From: Streptomyces sp. cg36
Lineage (GTDB): Bacteria; Actinomycetota; Actinomycetes; Streptomycetales; Streptomycetaceae
Direction: 5' to 3'
Length of the DNA stretch: 64,000 nucleotides
Assembly: GCF_041080675.1 (NCBI RefSeq)
Contig: NZ_CP163520.1
Span: 5,890,001 to 5,954,000, forward strand
Made by a program: the position numbers and the translations under genes. The notes beneath the pieces are model-generated. The model saw only the letters and a list, made by a program, of their open reading frames with translations, did not search any database and was not told the DNA's origin. Below, piece by piece: positions 16,062-24,457 of this stretch (the first letter of the stretch is position 1; the number at the start of each line of letters is the position of its first letter).

Positions 16062-16838
16062 ATGGAGCTGGCCGGGAAGGCGGCGGTCGTCACGGGAGGC
16101 ACCCGGGGCGTCGGGGCGGGCATCGCGCGGGCGTTCCTCGCCGCGGGCGCCGACGTGGTGGTCTGCGCCCGCAGGCCGCCGCGCGAACCGGTCCGCGCGG
16201 CGGGCCGCACCGCCGTGTTCCACCCGCTGGACCTGCGCGAACCGGACGCGGTCCAGGACTTCTTCGACGCGGTCGCGGCCGACCGCGGCCACCTGGACGT
16301 GCTCGTCAACAACGCGGGCGGCACGCCCCACCGGCTGCTCGGCGAGTGCGGCGCCGAGCGCCACGCGCGCGTGCTCGCACTCAACCTCACCGCGCCGCTG
16401 ACCGCCTCGCTCGCCGCGTACCCGCACCTGCGGGCGTCCGGCGGATCGGTGGTGATGATCGGCAGCGTCAGCGGTACGCGCCCCTCGCCCGGCACCGCCG
16501 CGTACGGCGCCGCCAAGGCCGGGCTGGAGAGCCTGGCCCGCTCGATGGCGGTGGAGTGGGCGCCCCTCGTCCGGGTCAACACCCTCGTCCCCGGCCTGGT
16601 CCGCACGGAGCTGGCGGGGCTGCACTACGGGGACGAGGAGGGCGTCGCGGCCGTGGCCCGGACCGTGCCGCTCGGGCGGCTCGCCGAGCCGTCGGACGTG
16701 GGGGAGGCGGCCGTCTTCCTCGCCTCGGCGCGGGCCGCGTACATCACCGGTGCGTCGCTGCTCGTCCACGGCGGGGGAGAACGTCCCGCCTTCCTGGACG
16801 CGGCGACCGTCAACAAGCCGTCCGGGGACGGGGAGTAG
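16062..16838 (+). CDS. SDR-family oxidoreductase of the steroid module
   Basis: A 258-residue classical short-chain dehydrogenase from ATG 16062. It has TGGTRGVG (cofactor loop), NNAGG, and a catalytic Ser (GSVSG) with YGAAK. The mycobacterial KstR2 regulon carries two neighbouring SDR genes of unsettled role (Rv3548c, Rv3549c) beside echA20; this gene and the next occupy the same place. Controlled from the operator at 16024-16043. Confidence 0.75.
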   Translation: MELAGKAAVVTGGTRGVGAGIARAFLAAGADVVVCARRPPREPVRAAGRTAVFHPLDLREPDAVQDFFDAVAADRGHLDVLVNNAGGTPHRLLGECGAERHARVLALNLTAPLTASLAAYPHLRASGGSVVMIGSVSGTRPSPGTAAYGAAKAGLESLARSMAVEWAPLVRVNTLVPGLVRTELAGLHYGDEEGVAAVARTVPLGRLAEPSDVGEAAVFLASARAAYITGASLLVHGGGERPAFLDAATVNKPSGDGE

Positions 16839-16847
16839 GGGCAGACA

Positions 16848-17762
16848 GTGGACGCGGACAGGGACGGCGGGGGCGGGACGAACGGGATGGGCGCGGGCCG
16901 GGTCGTCGTGGTGACCGGCGCCGGGCGCGGGCTGGGCCGCGCGCACGCGCTGGCGTTCGCGGCCGAGGGGGCCCGGGTCGTCGTCAACGACCTGGGCGTC
17001 GGCCTCGACGGCGGCCCCGGGGGCGCCGGGAGCCCCGCCGAGGAGGTGGTGGCCGAGATCCGCGCGGCGGGCGGCGAGGCCGTCGCCCACGGCGGGGACA
17101 TCGCGACCGCCCGGGGCGCGGCCTCCCTCGTCGAGGCGGCCCTGGACGCCTTCGGGCGGCTGGACGCCCTGGTGAACAACGCGGGCTTCCTGCGGGACCG
17201 GATGCTCGTCAACCTGGGCGAGGAGGACTGGGACGCGGTGCTGCGGGTCCATCTCACCGGCCACTTCCTGCCGTTGCGGGCGGCGGCGGCCCACTGGCGC
17301 GCCGAGTCCAGGGCGGGGCGCCGCCCGGTGGCCCGGGTCGTCAACACGACGTCCGGGGCCGGGCTGCTCGGCAGCGTGGGCCAGGGCAACTACGCGGCGG
17401 CCAAGGCCGGGATCGTCGGCCTCACCCTGGTCGCCTCGGCGGAGCTCGCGCGGTACGGGGTGCAGGTCAACGCCATCGCCCCGGCGGCCCGCACCCGGAT
17501 GACCGAGCGGACCTTCGCGGATCTCGCCGCCGCCCCCGAGGACGTGTCGCCGCTGGTCGTCTGGCTCGGCTCGCCCGCCAGCGAGGGCGTCACGGGCCGC
17601 GTCTTCGAGGCGGAGGCGGGCCGGATCACCGTGATGGAGGGCTGGCGCGCGGGCCCGACGGCGGACAAGGGCGCCCGCTGGACCCCGGCGGAGGCGGGCG
17701 CGACGGCACGGAAGCTGGTGGAACGGTCGTCCGCGCCGGGGGCGGTGTACGGGGCGGGGTGA
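16848..17762 (+). CDS. SDR-family oxidoreductase, larger form, of the steroid module
   Basis: A 304-residue SDR from GTG 16848, 9 bp after the previous gene. TGAGRGLGRAHALAFA is followed by VVNDLGVGLDG, a pattern typical of multifunctional-enzyme-2-type hydroxyacyl-CoA dehydrogenases. NNAG, a catalytic Ser (TTSGAG) and YAAAK are present. Resembles Rv3548c in size and position. Its end converges with the MarR gene 14 bp away. Confidence 0.75.
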   Translation: MDADRDGGGGTNGMGAGRVVVVTGAGRGLGRAHALAFAAEGARVVVNDLGVGLDGGPGGAGSPAEEVVAEIRAAGGEAVAHGGDIATARGAASLVEAALDAFGRLDALVNNAGFLRDRMLVNLGEEDWDAVLRVHLTGHFLPLRAAAAHWRAESRAGRRPVARVVNTTSGAGLLGSVGQGNYAAAKAGIVGLTLVASAELARYGVQVNAIAPAARTRMTERTFADLAAAPEDVSPLVVWLGSPASEGVTGRVFEAEAGRITVMEGWRAGPTADKGARWTPAEAGATARKLVERSSAPGAVYGAG

Positions 17763-17776
17763 GGCGGGGGTGGGCG

Positions 17777-18247
17777 CTAGGGGGTCAACCCCGCCGCCGT
17801 CCTGCGCTGGAGCGTGCTCGCGCCCGCCAGGAACCGGATCACCGTGGCCAGTTCCTCGGTGGTGAACTCGTCGCACAGCGCGGCGAGTTCGTGCGACCAG
17901 TCCGCGAAGAACCTCTTCAGGCCCGCCACGTTCTCCCAGCGGATCTCGATGAGCACGCGCCGTTTGTCCGTGGGGTGCTTGGCGCGCCGCACGAACCCCT
18001 TGGCCTCCAGGCGGTCGACCAGGCCGGTCACCGAGGCGGGGGCGAGCCCGGTGTGCTGCGACAGCTCCTTCGCCGTGAGCGGGCCGAACCGTTCGAGGAG
18101 ATCGAGCGTCTTGGTCTCCGAGGCGCCGAGCCCCTGCCGGGCGGCGACGGCGGTGTGGAACATGACCGTGGCGCCGCTGTGTTCGCGCGCCACGTCCAGA
18201 AGGTCTTCGACCGCCTTGGCGCGGTCGGCAGCGATGCTCTGGTCCAT
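17777..18247 (-). CDS. MarR-family transcriptional regulator
   Basis: A 156-residue regulator; ATG 18247 (MDQSIAADRAK) is chosen because upstream codons would add a non-family N-terminus and cross the operator-like dyad. The winged helix is visible: LGASETKTLDLLERFGPLTAKEL, TGLAPASVTGLVDRLE and the wing KHPTDKRRVLIE. Ligand unknown. It reads leftward towards the steroid module but converges with it, so it is probably unrelated. A dyad at 18268-18286 suits autoregulation. Confidence 0.85.
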   Translation of the reverse strand: MDQSIAADRAKAVEDLLDVAREHSGATVMFHTAVAARQGLGASETKTLDLLERFGPLTAKELSQHTGLAPASVTGLVDRLEAKGFVRRAKHPTDKRRVLIEIRWENVAGLKRFFADWSHELAALCDEFTTEELATVIRFLAGASTLQRRTAAGLTP

Positions 18248-18267
18248 GGCGGGAGAGGGTACCAAGG

Positions 18268-18286
18268 CGTTTAGTTTGCTTAAACG
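18268..18286. promoter_or_regulatory. Candidate MarR operator
   Basis: CGTTTA (18268-18273) and TAAACG (18281-18286) are exact complements flanking GTTTGCT, an AT-rich dyad in a GC-rich genome 21 bp upstream of the MarR start. Size and half-site spacing suit MarR autoregulation. Confidence 0.5.
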
Positions 18287-18426
18287 AAAGAATGGCCAAT
18301 TTCCGCCCAAGACGGCAAAGTAGAGAAGTCGCCTCCGTTACGCGCCGGTGCGGAAGGTGAACTCATGGGAAATTCAACGGAATTGGCGTTGACCGGGTCC
18401 GATCTACGCGCGTCATCATGTGGCGC

Positions 18427-18816
18427 ATGAGAATCCCCCCACGCGTCATGACGCTCGCCGGTACCGCCGCCCTCGCCGCCGCCCTGCTCGCGGGCCCCGC
18501 CGCGCTCCCGGCCGCCGCCACCGTGCAGACCACCGGCACCATCTGCCACTCCGCACTGCCCCCGCAGGCGGACGACACCCTGAACCTGATCGCCCGGGGC
18601 GGCCCGTTCCCGTACGCGCAGGACGGCGTCGTCTTCCAGAACCGCGAGCACGTCCTGCCGTCGGAGCCGAACGGCTACTACCACGAGTACACGGTCAAGA
18701 CGCCCGGCTCCCCGACGCGCGGCGCGCGCCGGATCGTCACCGGACAGCAGGCCGACGAGGACTACTACACCGGGGACCACTACGCGACCTTCGACCTGAT
18801 CGACTTCGGCTGCTGA
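18427..18816 (+). CDS. Secreted guanyl-specific ribonuclease (RNase Sa family)
   Basis: A 129-residue precursor with a Sec signal peptide (about 1-32) and a mature domain close to RNase Sa of S. aureofaciens. TLNLIARGGPFPYAQDG and VVFQNREHVLPS are family signatures. By comparison with Glu54, Arg65, Arg69 and His85 of RNase Sa, the catalytic residues are Glu87 (YYHEYTV), Arg98, Arg102 and His118 (TGDHYATF). Cys40 and Cys129 would form its single disulfide. ATG 18418 is an alternative start; neither has a Shine-Dalgarno. TTGACC at 18389-18394 would place the transcript start close to 18427, suggesting a leaderless mRNA. No barstar-like inhibitor gene is adjacent. Confidence 0.92.
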   Translation: MRIPPRVMTLAGTAALAAALLAGPAALPAAATVQTTGTICHSALPPQADDTLNLIARGGPFPYAQDGVVFQNREHVLPSEPNGYYHEYTVKTPGSPTRGARRIVTGQQADEDYYTGDHYATFDLIDFGC

Positions 18817-18846
18817 AGCCGTCGGACGGCCGTGGGGCGATGGGTT

Positions 18847-19602
18847 CTAGCCGCCGAGGCTGCGGCCCATCGCCCGCGACCCCGTCGAGTTCCGTACGGT
18901 GAAGGCCACCGTCCCCGGCAGATAGCGGTCCTGGGACCACTCCACCGGGAGCCCCGCCGGGTCGGTGGAGCGGCGCCGCTCGCGCAGCAGCGCCTCACCG
19001 GCCCGGCAGCCGAGCAGCTCCGCGTCGGCCGCGTCCGCCGGGACCACGTCGATGGTGTGGTGGGCGTCGGTGAACAGCACGCCGTGCGCCTCCAGTTCGT
19101 CGGCGTGCGAGGCGAGGCCCGGGTCCATCGCCGCCACCAGCGCGCCCACCCGCTCCGGATAGGTCGTCCGCTCCACCATCACCGGCGAACCGGACAGCGT
19201 GCGCACCCGCAGCACCCGGAACACCCGGGTGCCGACCGGGAGTTGGAGGTAGTACGCCTCCTCCTCGTCCGCCCCGGCCGGATCCACCGCGACCGTCCGG
19301 CCGCCCGGCTCCTCGCCCTGCGAGCGGGCCCACCGGGCGAAGGAGCGCAGCTCCTCGAAGCTCTGCAGCCGCGCCCCGCCGCCCCCGCCGAGCACCACCC
19401 GGCGCGCCCCGCGCCGCGAGGTCACCAGACCGTCGGCCCGCAGCGCGCCCAGCGCCTGGCGGACGGTCCCCCGGGACACGCCGTAGCGCCGGGCGAGCTC
19501 GTCCTCGGCGGGCAGCCGCGCCCCCGATCCGTACTCCCCCGCGGTGATCGCGGCCCGCAGATCGCCGGCCACCTTCCGGTACAGCGGCGCCTTGCCTGCC
19601 AC
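18847..19602 (-). CDS. GntR/HutC-family regulator with UTRA domain (PhnR-like position)
   Basis: A 251-residue regulator from GTG 19602 (GGGGGA upstream). N-terminal winged helix: PLYRKVAGDLRAAITAGEYGSG, LPAEDELARRYGVSRGTVRQAL. The C-terminal UTRA ligand domain contains YLQLPVGTRVFRVLRVR. It is the last gene of the ABC-transporter/HAD operon; tandem repeats at 24273-24302 upstream of the operon are the likely operator. Gene content parallels PhnR with PhnSTUV, but the effector is not known. Confidence 0.85.
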   Translation of the reverse strand: MAGKAPLYRKVAGDLRAAITAGEYGSGARLPAEDELARRYGVSRGTVRQALGALRADGLVTSRRGARRVVLGGGGGARLQSFEELRSFARWARSQGEEPGGRTVAVDPAGADEEEAYYLQLPVGTRVFRVLRVRTLSGSPVMVERTTYPERVGALVAAMDPGLASHADELEAHGVLFTDAHHTIDVVPADAADAELLGCRAGEALLRERRRSTDPAGLPVEWSQDRYLPGTVAFTVRNSTGSRAMGRSLGG

Positions 19603-19626
19603 GTCCGATTCCCCCTCAACTGCCTT

Positions 19627-20277
19627 CTATCCGGCGCTGATCAGCGAGCGGAGCAGTGCGAGATCCGCCTCCTCAAGACTAGCCAGCACCGTGCGGCCCC
19701 TCGCGGGCGCGATCGGTTCCACCGAGGGCACCGCCAGCACCGCGCAGCCGGCCGCCTCCGCCGACGTCACCCCCGTCACCGTGTCCTCGACCGCCACGCA
19801 CTGCGCGGGCTCGGCGCCGAGGGCGCGGGCCGCCGCCAGATAGGGGTCGGGCGCGGGCTTGGTGCGCGGGGTGTCCTCCGCGCCGTACACCGCGTCGAAG
19901 CGGTGCCCGTCCAGGGAGGCGGCGACCCGGTCGACCACCGCGCGCGGCGAGGCCGACACCAGCGCGGTCGGCACCCCGTCGCGGCGCAGCGCGGACAGCA
20001 GCCGCAGCGCCCCCGGCCGGGGTTCGGCCCCCTCGGCGAGCCGGGCCGCGAACCCCTCGCCCAGCTCGGCCGCGAGCGCCGCGCGCTCCGCGCCCAGCGG
20101 CTCGTACAGCATCTCGGCGGTGTCCTCGACGGACCGCCCGTACACCGCCCGGCGCCCGGCGCCGACCAGGGCGTGGCCGTGCCGGGCCGCGACCCGCTCC
20201 ACGACCTCGACCCAGGTCTCCTCGGTGTCGACCAGGGTGCCGTCCATGTCGAACAGCACCGCCCGCAGCGCGCTCAC
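19627..20277 (-). CDS. HAD-superfamily phosphatase (beta-phosphoglucomutase-like subfamily)
   Basis: A 216-residue HAD hydrolase from GTG 20277, overlapping the ATPase gene stop by 4 bp. Motif I is [10 protein letters not shown] (nucleophile Asp10, general acid Asp12), motif II SAS, motif III KPAPDPY, motif IV VEDTVTG. A helical cap lies between motifs I and II. Its place inside a transporter operon suggests it dephosphorylates the imported compound or a product of it. The phosphonatase-type PhnX is a related fold, but I see nothing that marks this protein as one. Confidence 0.85.
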   Translation of the reverse strand: MSALRAVLFDMDGTLVDTEETWVEVVERVAARHGHALVGAGRRAVYGRSVEDTAEMLYEPLGAERAALAAELGEGFAARLAEGAEPRPGALRLLSALRRDGVPTALVSASPRAVVDRVAASLDGHRFDAVYGAEDTPRTKPAPDPYLAAARALGAEPAQCVAVEDTVTGVTSAEAAGCAVLAVPSVEPIAPARGRTVLASLEEADLALLRSLISAG

Positions 20278-21332
20278 GCCTCCTCACCCGCCGCCAGCAC
20301 CGGACGCCGCTGCGGCAGTACGGTCACGGCCGCGCCGGTGCCGAACGCGCCCGCCGTGTGCGAGGGCAGGTCCGCCTTGACCTCGGTGCCGTCCGCCAGC
20401 CGGATCCGCAGCCGGGTGCTGGCCCCGTGGAAGGAGCTGCCGGTCACCACGTCGGGCCCGTCGGCCGAAACGTCCAGGGCCTCGGGGCGCAGCAGGAAGG
20501 CGGTGGCGCCGCTCGCCGGCCCGTCCACCGGCAGGGTCACGCCGAGCACCTCGGCAGTGCCGTCCCCGGCCGGGCGGCCCGGGATCCGGTTCATGGTGCC
20601 GATGAAGGAGGCCACGAACGGGGTCGCGGGCCGGTCGTACAGCTCGGCCGGGGTCGCGCACTGTTCCAGCCGCCCGCCGCGCATCACCGCGACCCGGTCG
20701 GCCATCGACAGCGCCTCCTCCTGGTCGTGGGTGACGAACACGGTGGTGATCCCGAGCTCCAGCTGGAGGCGGCGGATCTCCTCGCGCAGGTTCACCCGCA
20801 CCTTGGCGTCCAGCGCCGACAGCGGCTCGTCGAGCAGCAGCAGCCGGGGGCGCAGCGCGAGCGCGCGGGCCAGCGCGACCCGCTGCTGCTGGCCGCCGGA
20901 GAGCTGGTGCGGATAGCGTCCGCCGTGCTCGGGCAGGCCGACCAGCTCCAGCAACTCGGCGGCGCGCGAACGGCGTTCGGCCGCCGCGACCTTGCGCATC
21001 CGCATCCCGAAGGCCACGTTGTCGGTGACCGTGAGGTGCGGGAAGAGGCTGTACGACTGGAACACCATCCCGGTGTCGCGCCGGTTGGCGGGCACCGCGA
21101 CGATGTCCTCGCCGTCGAGCAGCACCCGGCCGGAGTCCGGCCGCTCGAACCCGGCCAGCACCCGCAGCGCGGTCGTCTTGCCGCAGCCCGACGGGCCCAG
21201 CAGGGCGAGCAGTTCGCCCGGGGCGACGTCGAGGTCCAGCCCGTCCAGCGCCACGGCGGAGCCGAAGGTGCGGCGCAGCCCCCGGATCTGGAGGGCGGTC
21301 CCGGTGCGCGGAGCGGCAGCGGTGATCGTCAC
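20274..21332 (-). CDS. ABC transporter ATP-binding protein (PhnT/PotA-like)
   Basis: A 352-residue ATPase from GTG 21332. Walker [11 protein letters not shown]-loop [12 protein letters not shown], signature [15 protein letters not shown], Walker [13 protein letters not shown] and the H-loop ([11 protein letters not shown]) are all intact. A C-terminal TOBE-like region (about 250-352) fits the spermidine/iron/phosphonate import group. Overlaps its permease gene and the HAD gene by 4 bp each. Confidence 0.92.
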   Translation of the reverse strand: MTITAAAPRTGTALQIRGLRRTFGSAVALDGLDLDVAPGELLALLGPSGCGKTTALRVLAGFERPDSGRVLLDGEDIVAVPANRRDTGMVFQSYSLFPHLTVTDNVAFGMRMRKVAAAERRSRAAELLELVGLPEHGGRYPHQLSGGQQQRVALARALALRPRLLLLDEPLSALDAKVRVNLREEIRRLQLELGITTVFVTHDQEEALSMADRVAVMRGGRLEQCATPAELYDRPATPFVASFIGTMNRIPGRPAGDGTAEVLGVTLPVDGPASGATAFLLRPEALDVSADGPDVVTGSSFHGASTRLRIRLADGTEVKADLPSHTAGAFGTGAAVTVLPQRRPVLAAGEEA

Positions 21333-22198
21333 GCGCCCGCCTCCTTCTTCTTCTTGTCACTGCGGGGGGTACGCGCCGAACGGTCGGCGCGGGTACGGAA
21401 GACGGCGGTCAGCACGAGCAGCAGCACCCAGGTCAGCACCAGGCTGAGCAGGGAGACCGCCACGGACAGCTGGGCGTTGGAGCCGGACGCCTGCACGATC
21501 CACACCGCGAACGGCTGGAAGCCGAGCAGCTGCGCCACCGTGAACTCGCCGAGCACCAGCGCCAGCGTCAGGAACGAGGCGTTCAGGAGCGCGGTGCGCA
21601 GGTTCGGCAGCACCACCGAGAAGATCGCCCGGGGCCAGGAGGCGCCCAGGTCCCGGGCCGCCTCCACCAGCGTGCGGACGTCCACGGCGCGCAGCCCCGC
21701 GTCCAGCGAGCGGTGGACGAACGGCAGCGCCATCACCACGTACGCGAGCACCAGCACGAGGGGGAAGCCGGGGTTCTGCACGGCCACGAAGGTGTCGTAG
21801 AGCGGGGTGGTGGACAGATGGTCCGGCCCCCACTTCAGGACCGTCCCGATCCCGGCCACCAGCGCCACCGGCGGCACCACCAGCGGCAGGGTGCAGACCA
21901 CTTCGAGCACCGCGCGCAGCCGTCCCGAGCCGGAGAGCCGGACCGCGAGGGCGGCGGGCAGGGTCAGCAGCAGCGCGAGCGCGACCGTGGTGAGGGCGAG
22001 CCCGAGCGAGAGCAGCAGCGCCGTGGTGAAGCCGTCGGCCGCGAAGATCTGGGCGTAGGAGTCGAGGGTGAGGCCCTGGCCGGGCACGTCCACCGTGAAG
22101 ACGGCGGCGGCCAGCAGCGGCACCAGGAAGTAGAGCGCGGCGATGCCGAGGACGGCGCCGCGCCAGGGGCGGAGTCCGGCGGGGATCAGGCGAGCCAT
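21329..22198 (-). CDS. ABC transporter permease 2 (PhnV-like)
   Basis: A 289-residue integral membrane protein from ATG 22198, with about six transmembrane helices and the cytoplasmic coupling EAA-type loop ([22 protein letters not shown]). Belongs to the binding-protein-dependent permease family used for iron, polyamines and 2-aminoethylphosphonate. It starts 13 bp inside the upstream permease gene, a strong coupling signal. The Lys-rich tail KKKKEAG ends the protein. Confidence 0.9.
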   Translation of the reverse strand: MARLIPAGLRPWRGAVLGIAALYFLVPLLAAAVFTVDVPGQGLTLDSYAQIFAADGFTTALLLSLGLALTTVALALLLTLPAALAVRLSGSGRLRAVLEVVCTLPLVVPPVALVAGIGTVLKWGPDHLSTTPLYDTFVAVQNPGFPLVLVLAYVVMALPFVHRSLDAGLRAVDVRTLVEAARDLGASWPRAIFSVVLPNLRTALLNASFLTLALVLGEFTVAQLLGFQPFAVWIVQASGSNAQLSVAVSLLSLVLTWVLLLVLTAVFRTRADRSARTPRSDKKKKEAGA

Positions 22199-23082
22199 CG
22201 GGCGCTCCTTCGCTGCAGCGGCAGATGGACGGCCATGACCAGCGCCGCGACCAGCACCATGTCGAGGCTGAGGGCGAGCGCCACGTTCTCCTGGCCGATC
22301 AGCACGTTGCCGGAGAGCGCGTCCGCGATCTGGAGGGTCACCAGCGGCACCGAGCTGCCGACGATCGCGGCGGCCGTGGCGTAGGCGGCGAAGGCGCTGC
22401 CGAAGAGCAGCACGAACCCGCCGAGCAGGGTCGGCAGCAGCACCGGGATGCCGACGTGCCGCCAGTACTGCCAGGTGCTGGCGCCGTTGTTCAGGGCCGC
22501 CTCGCGCCACTGCGGGCGCAGCCCGTCGAGCGCGGGGGCGACGGTGAGCACCATCAGCGGCACCAGGAAGTACAGATAGGTCAGCGCGAGCCCCCAGAAG
22601 CTGTAGAGGCTCCAGCCGTGCCGGTCCAGGCCGAGCCGGGTGGTGAGCACACCGGCGTTGCCGAGGGTGGCCACGAAGGCGAAGGCGAGCGGGACGCCGC
22701 CGAAGTTGGCGAGGACGCCGGAGGCGGTCAGCACGGCCTCGCGCAGCGCCCGGCCGCGCGAGGTGACGACGGCCTGGGCGAGCAGCAGCCCGAGCACCGA
22801 GCCGAGGGCGGCGGTGGTGGCGGCGAGCTTGAGGCTGCCGACGAGGGCGGTGCGGTAGGCGCCCTGGACGGACTCGCCGAGGTTGTCCAGGCCGTACGAA
22901 CCGCCCTTGGAGAGCGCCCCGTTGAGCATGGCGAGCGCGGGCAGTCCGAAGGCGAGGGCGACGAAGGCGAGCAGCGGGACGGCGGCCAGCCAGGGGCCGG
23001 GACGCCACCGGGCCCGGGGCCGGGGCCCGCGCGCCTCGTGGGCGGTCGCGGCCCCCGGCGAGGAGGAGGTGAGCAGGGTCAT
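22186..23082 (-). CDS. ABC transporter permease 1 (PhnU-like)
   Basis: A 298-residue permease from ATG 23082 with about six membrane helices and an EAA-type loop (WREAALNNGASTWQYWRHVGIPVLLP). It pairs with the second permease to form the channel. Eight bp separate it from the binding-protein gene. Confidence 0.9.
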   Translation of the reverse strand: MTLLTSSSPGAATAHEARGPRPRARWRPGPWLAAVPLLAFVALAFGLPALAMLNGALSKGGSYGLDNLGESVQGAYRTALVGSLKLAATTAALGSVLGLLLAQAVVTSRGRALREAVLTASGVLANFGGVPLAFAFVATLGNAGVLTTRLGLDRHGWSLYSFWGLALTYLYFLVPLMVLTVAPALDGLRPQWREAALNNGASTWQYWRHVGIPVLLPTLLGGFVLLFGSAFAAYATAAAIVGSSVPLVTLQIADALSGNVLIGQENVALALSLDMVLVAALVMAVHLPLQRRSARWLA

Positions 23083-23090
23083 GGTTCAGA

Positions 23091-24251
23091 TCAGCCCGAG
23101 ACGGCCTTGGACCAGCCGGCGGCGAGGGTCTGCTTGGCCTTGGCGGTCTGCGCCTCGGTGGGGAACTTCGGCGTGCCCTCGACGTTCGGCAGCTGTGCGG
23201 CGGCGGCCTTGTCCAGGGAGCCGTCGGCGGCCATGGCGCCCATCAGGACGGGCCGGGCGTGGCCCTTGAGCCACAGGTTCTGGCCGTCGGCGGAGTAGAG
23301 GTACTCCTGCCACAGCCGGGCGGCGGCGGGGTGCGGGGCGTCCTTGTTGACGGCCTGGGAGTAGTACTGCGCGTACACGCCGTCGGTGGGCACGGCGACC
23401 TTCCAGTCCAGGCCCTTGGACTTGAACTCCTCGCCGTAACCGGCGTTGAGGTAGTCCCAGTCGATGGAGATCGGGGTCTCGCCCTTCTCGACGGTGGCCG
23501 GGGTGGACTCGACGGGGTTGTAGTTCCCGCTCTTCTTCAGCTTGCCGAAGAAGTCGAGGCCGGGCTGGATGTCGTCGAAGGAGCCGCCGTTCGCGAGGGA
23601 GGCCGCGTACACCCCGGCGAAGGCCGAGCCGGACTTGGTGGGGTTGCCGTTGAGCGCGACCTGGCCCTTGTACTGGGGCTTGAGGAGGTCGGCGAAGGTC
23701 TGCGGGCACTGCTTGACGCGCTTGGCGTCGCAGCCGATGGAGACGTAGCCGCCGTAGTCGTTGAACCAGCGCGCGTCCGCGGCCTTCTGGCCCTCGGGGA
23801 TCTTGTCGTACGAGGCCACCTTGTACGGGGCGGTCAGCCCCTGCTGGGCCGCGGCCTGCGCGAAGGAGGCGCCGAGGTCGAGGACGTCGGGGGCGCGGTC
23901 CTGGCCCTTGCGGGTCTTGACGGCGTTGATCTCGTCCTGGCTGGTGCCGTCGGGATTCTCGACGGCGACCTTGATGCCGTACTTCTTCTCGAACCCGTCG
24001 ATGAGGGCGCCGTAGTTGGCCCAGTCGCGCGGGATCGCGATGGCGTTGAGGGTGCCTTCCTTCTTGGCGGCGGCGACCAGGGCGTCCATCCCCCCGGCGT
24101 CGGCGGCGGAGGCGGCGGTCGCCATGGACTTCCCGCCCGACCCGACGGTCTTGGCGTCGTCGCTCTTCGCCCCGCAGGCGGCGAGCGAGAAGACGGCGGC
24201 GGTGAGCGCGAGGCCGAGGCCGGCGGTGCGTATACGAGGGGCGGTCGTCAC
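23091..24251 (-). CDS. ABC transporter substrate-binding lipoprotein
   Basis: A 386-residue lipoprotein from GTG 24251 with GGAGCC upstream. Lipobox SLAACG puts the lipidated Cys at 26. The periplasmic-type domain resembles family 1 binding proteins for spermidine, Fe(III) and aminoethylphosphonate (PKKEGTLNAIAIPRDWANYG-like N-lobe, FADLLKPQYKGQVAL hinge, TPISIDWDYLN). First gene of the six-gene operon. Ligand inferred only from operon layout. Confidence 0.9.
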   Translation of the reverse strand: MTTAPRIRTAGLGLALTAAVFSLAACGAKSDDAKTVGSGGKSMATAASAADAGGMDALVAAAKKEGTLNAIAIPRDWANYGALIDGFEKKYGIKVAVENPDGTSQDEINAVKTRKGQDRAPDVLDLGASFAQAAAQQGLTAPYKVASYDKIPEGQKAADARWFNDYGGYVSIGCDAKRVKQCPQTFADLLKPQYKGQVALNGNPTKSGSAFAGVYAASLANGGSFDDIQPGLDFFGKLKKSGNYNPVESTPATVEKGETPISIDWDYLNAGYGEEFKSKGLDWKVAVPTDGVYAQYYSQAVNKDAPHPAAARLWQEYLYSADGQNLWLKGHARPVLMGAMAADGSLDKAAAAQLPNVEGTPKFPTEAQTAKAKQTLAAGWSKAVSG

Positions 24252-24272
24252 GAGGGCTCCATGAGGGGGCGA

Positions 24273-24302
24273 GTTGTACAGCCAACTGTTGTACAGACAA
24301 CT
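24273..24302 (-). promoter_or_regulatory. Tandem 15-bp repeats, candidate GntR operator at the transporter promoter
   Basis: GTTGTACAGCCAACT (24273-24287) is followed directly by GTTGTACAGACAACT (24288-24302), differing at one base. Each contains a GTTG/CAAC dyad typical of HutC-type sites. On the minus strand TTGTCT and TACAAC at 16-bp spacing could be the -35/-10, so binding would block the promoter of the binding-protein gene 21 bp downstream. The remaining 24303-24457 holds nothing I recognise. Confidence 0.65.
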
Positions 24303-24457
24303 CCTTCATTACGGGGGTGACGTGTGGCCTGACGGTGAACGGGGGGCGACCGCGGGCATGCCAGTGGAGGGCGGATGGGGGTGCTTTTCGGCCGGGGTGG
24401 CGCGTACTCGCCGCCACCCGGAACAGTCACCGACCGCCGCCGGACCGTCCCTGGGCC

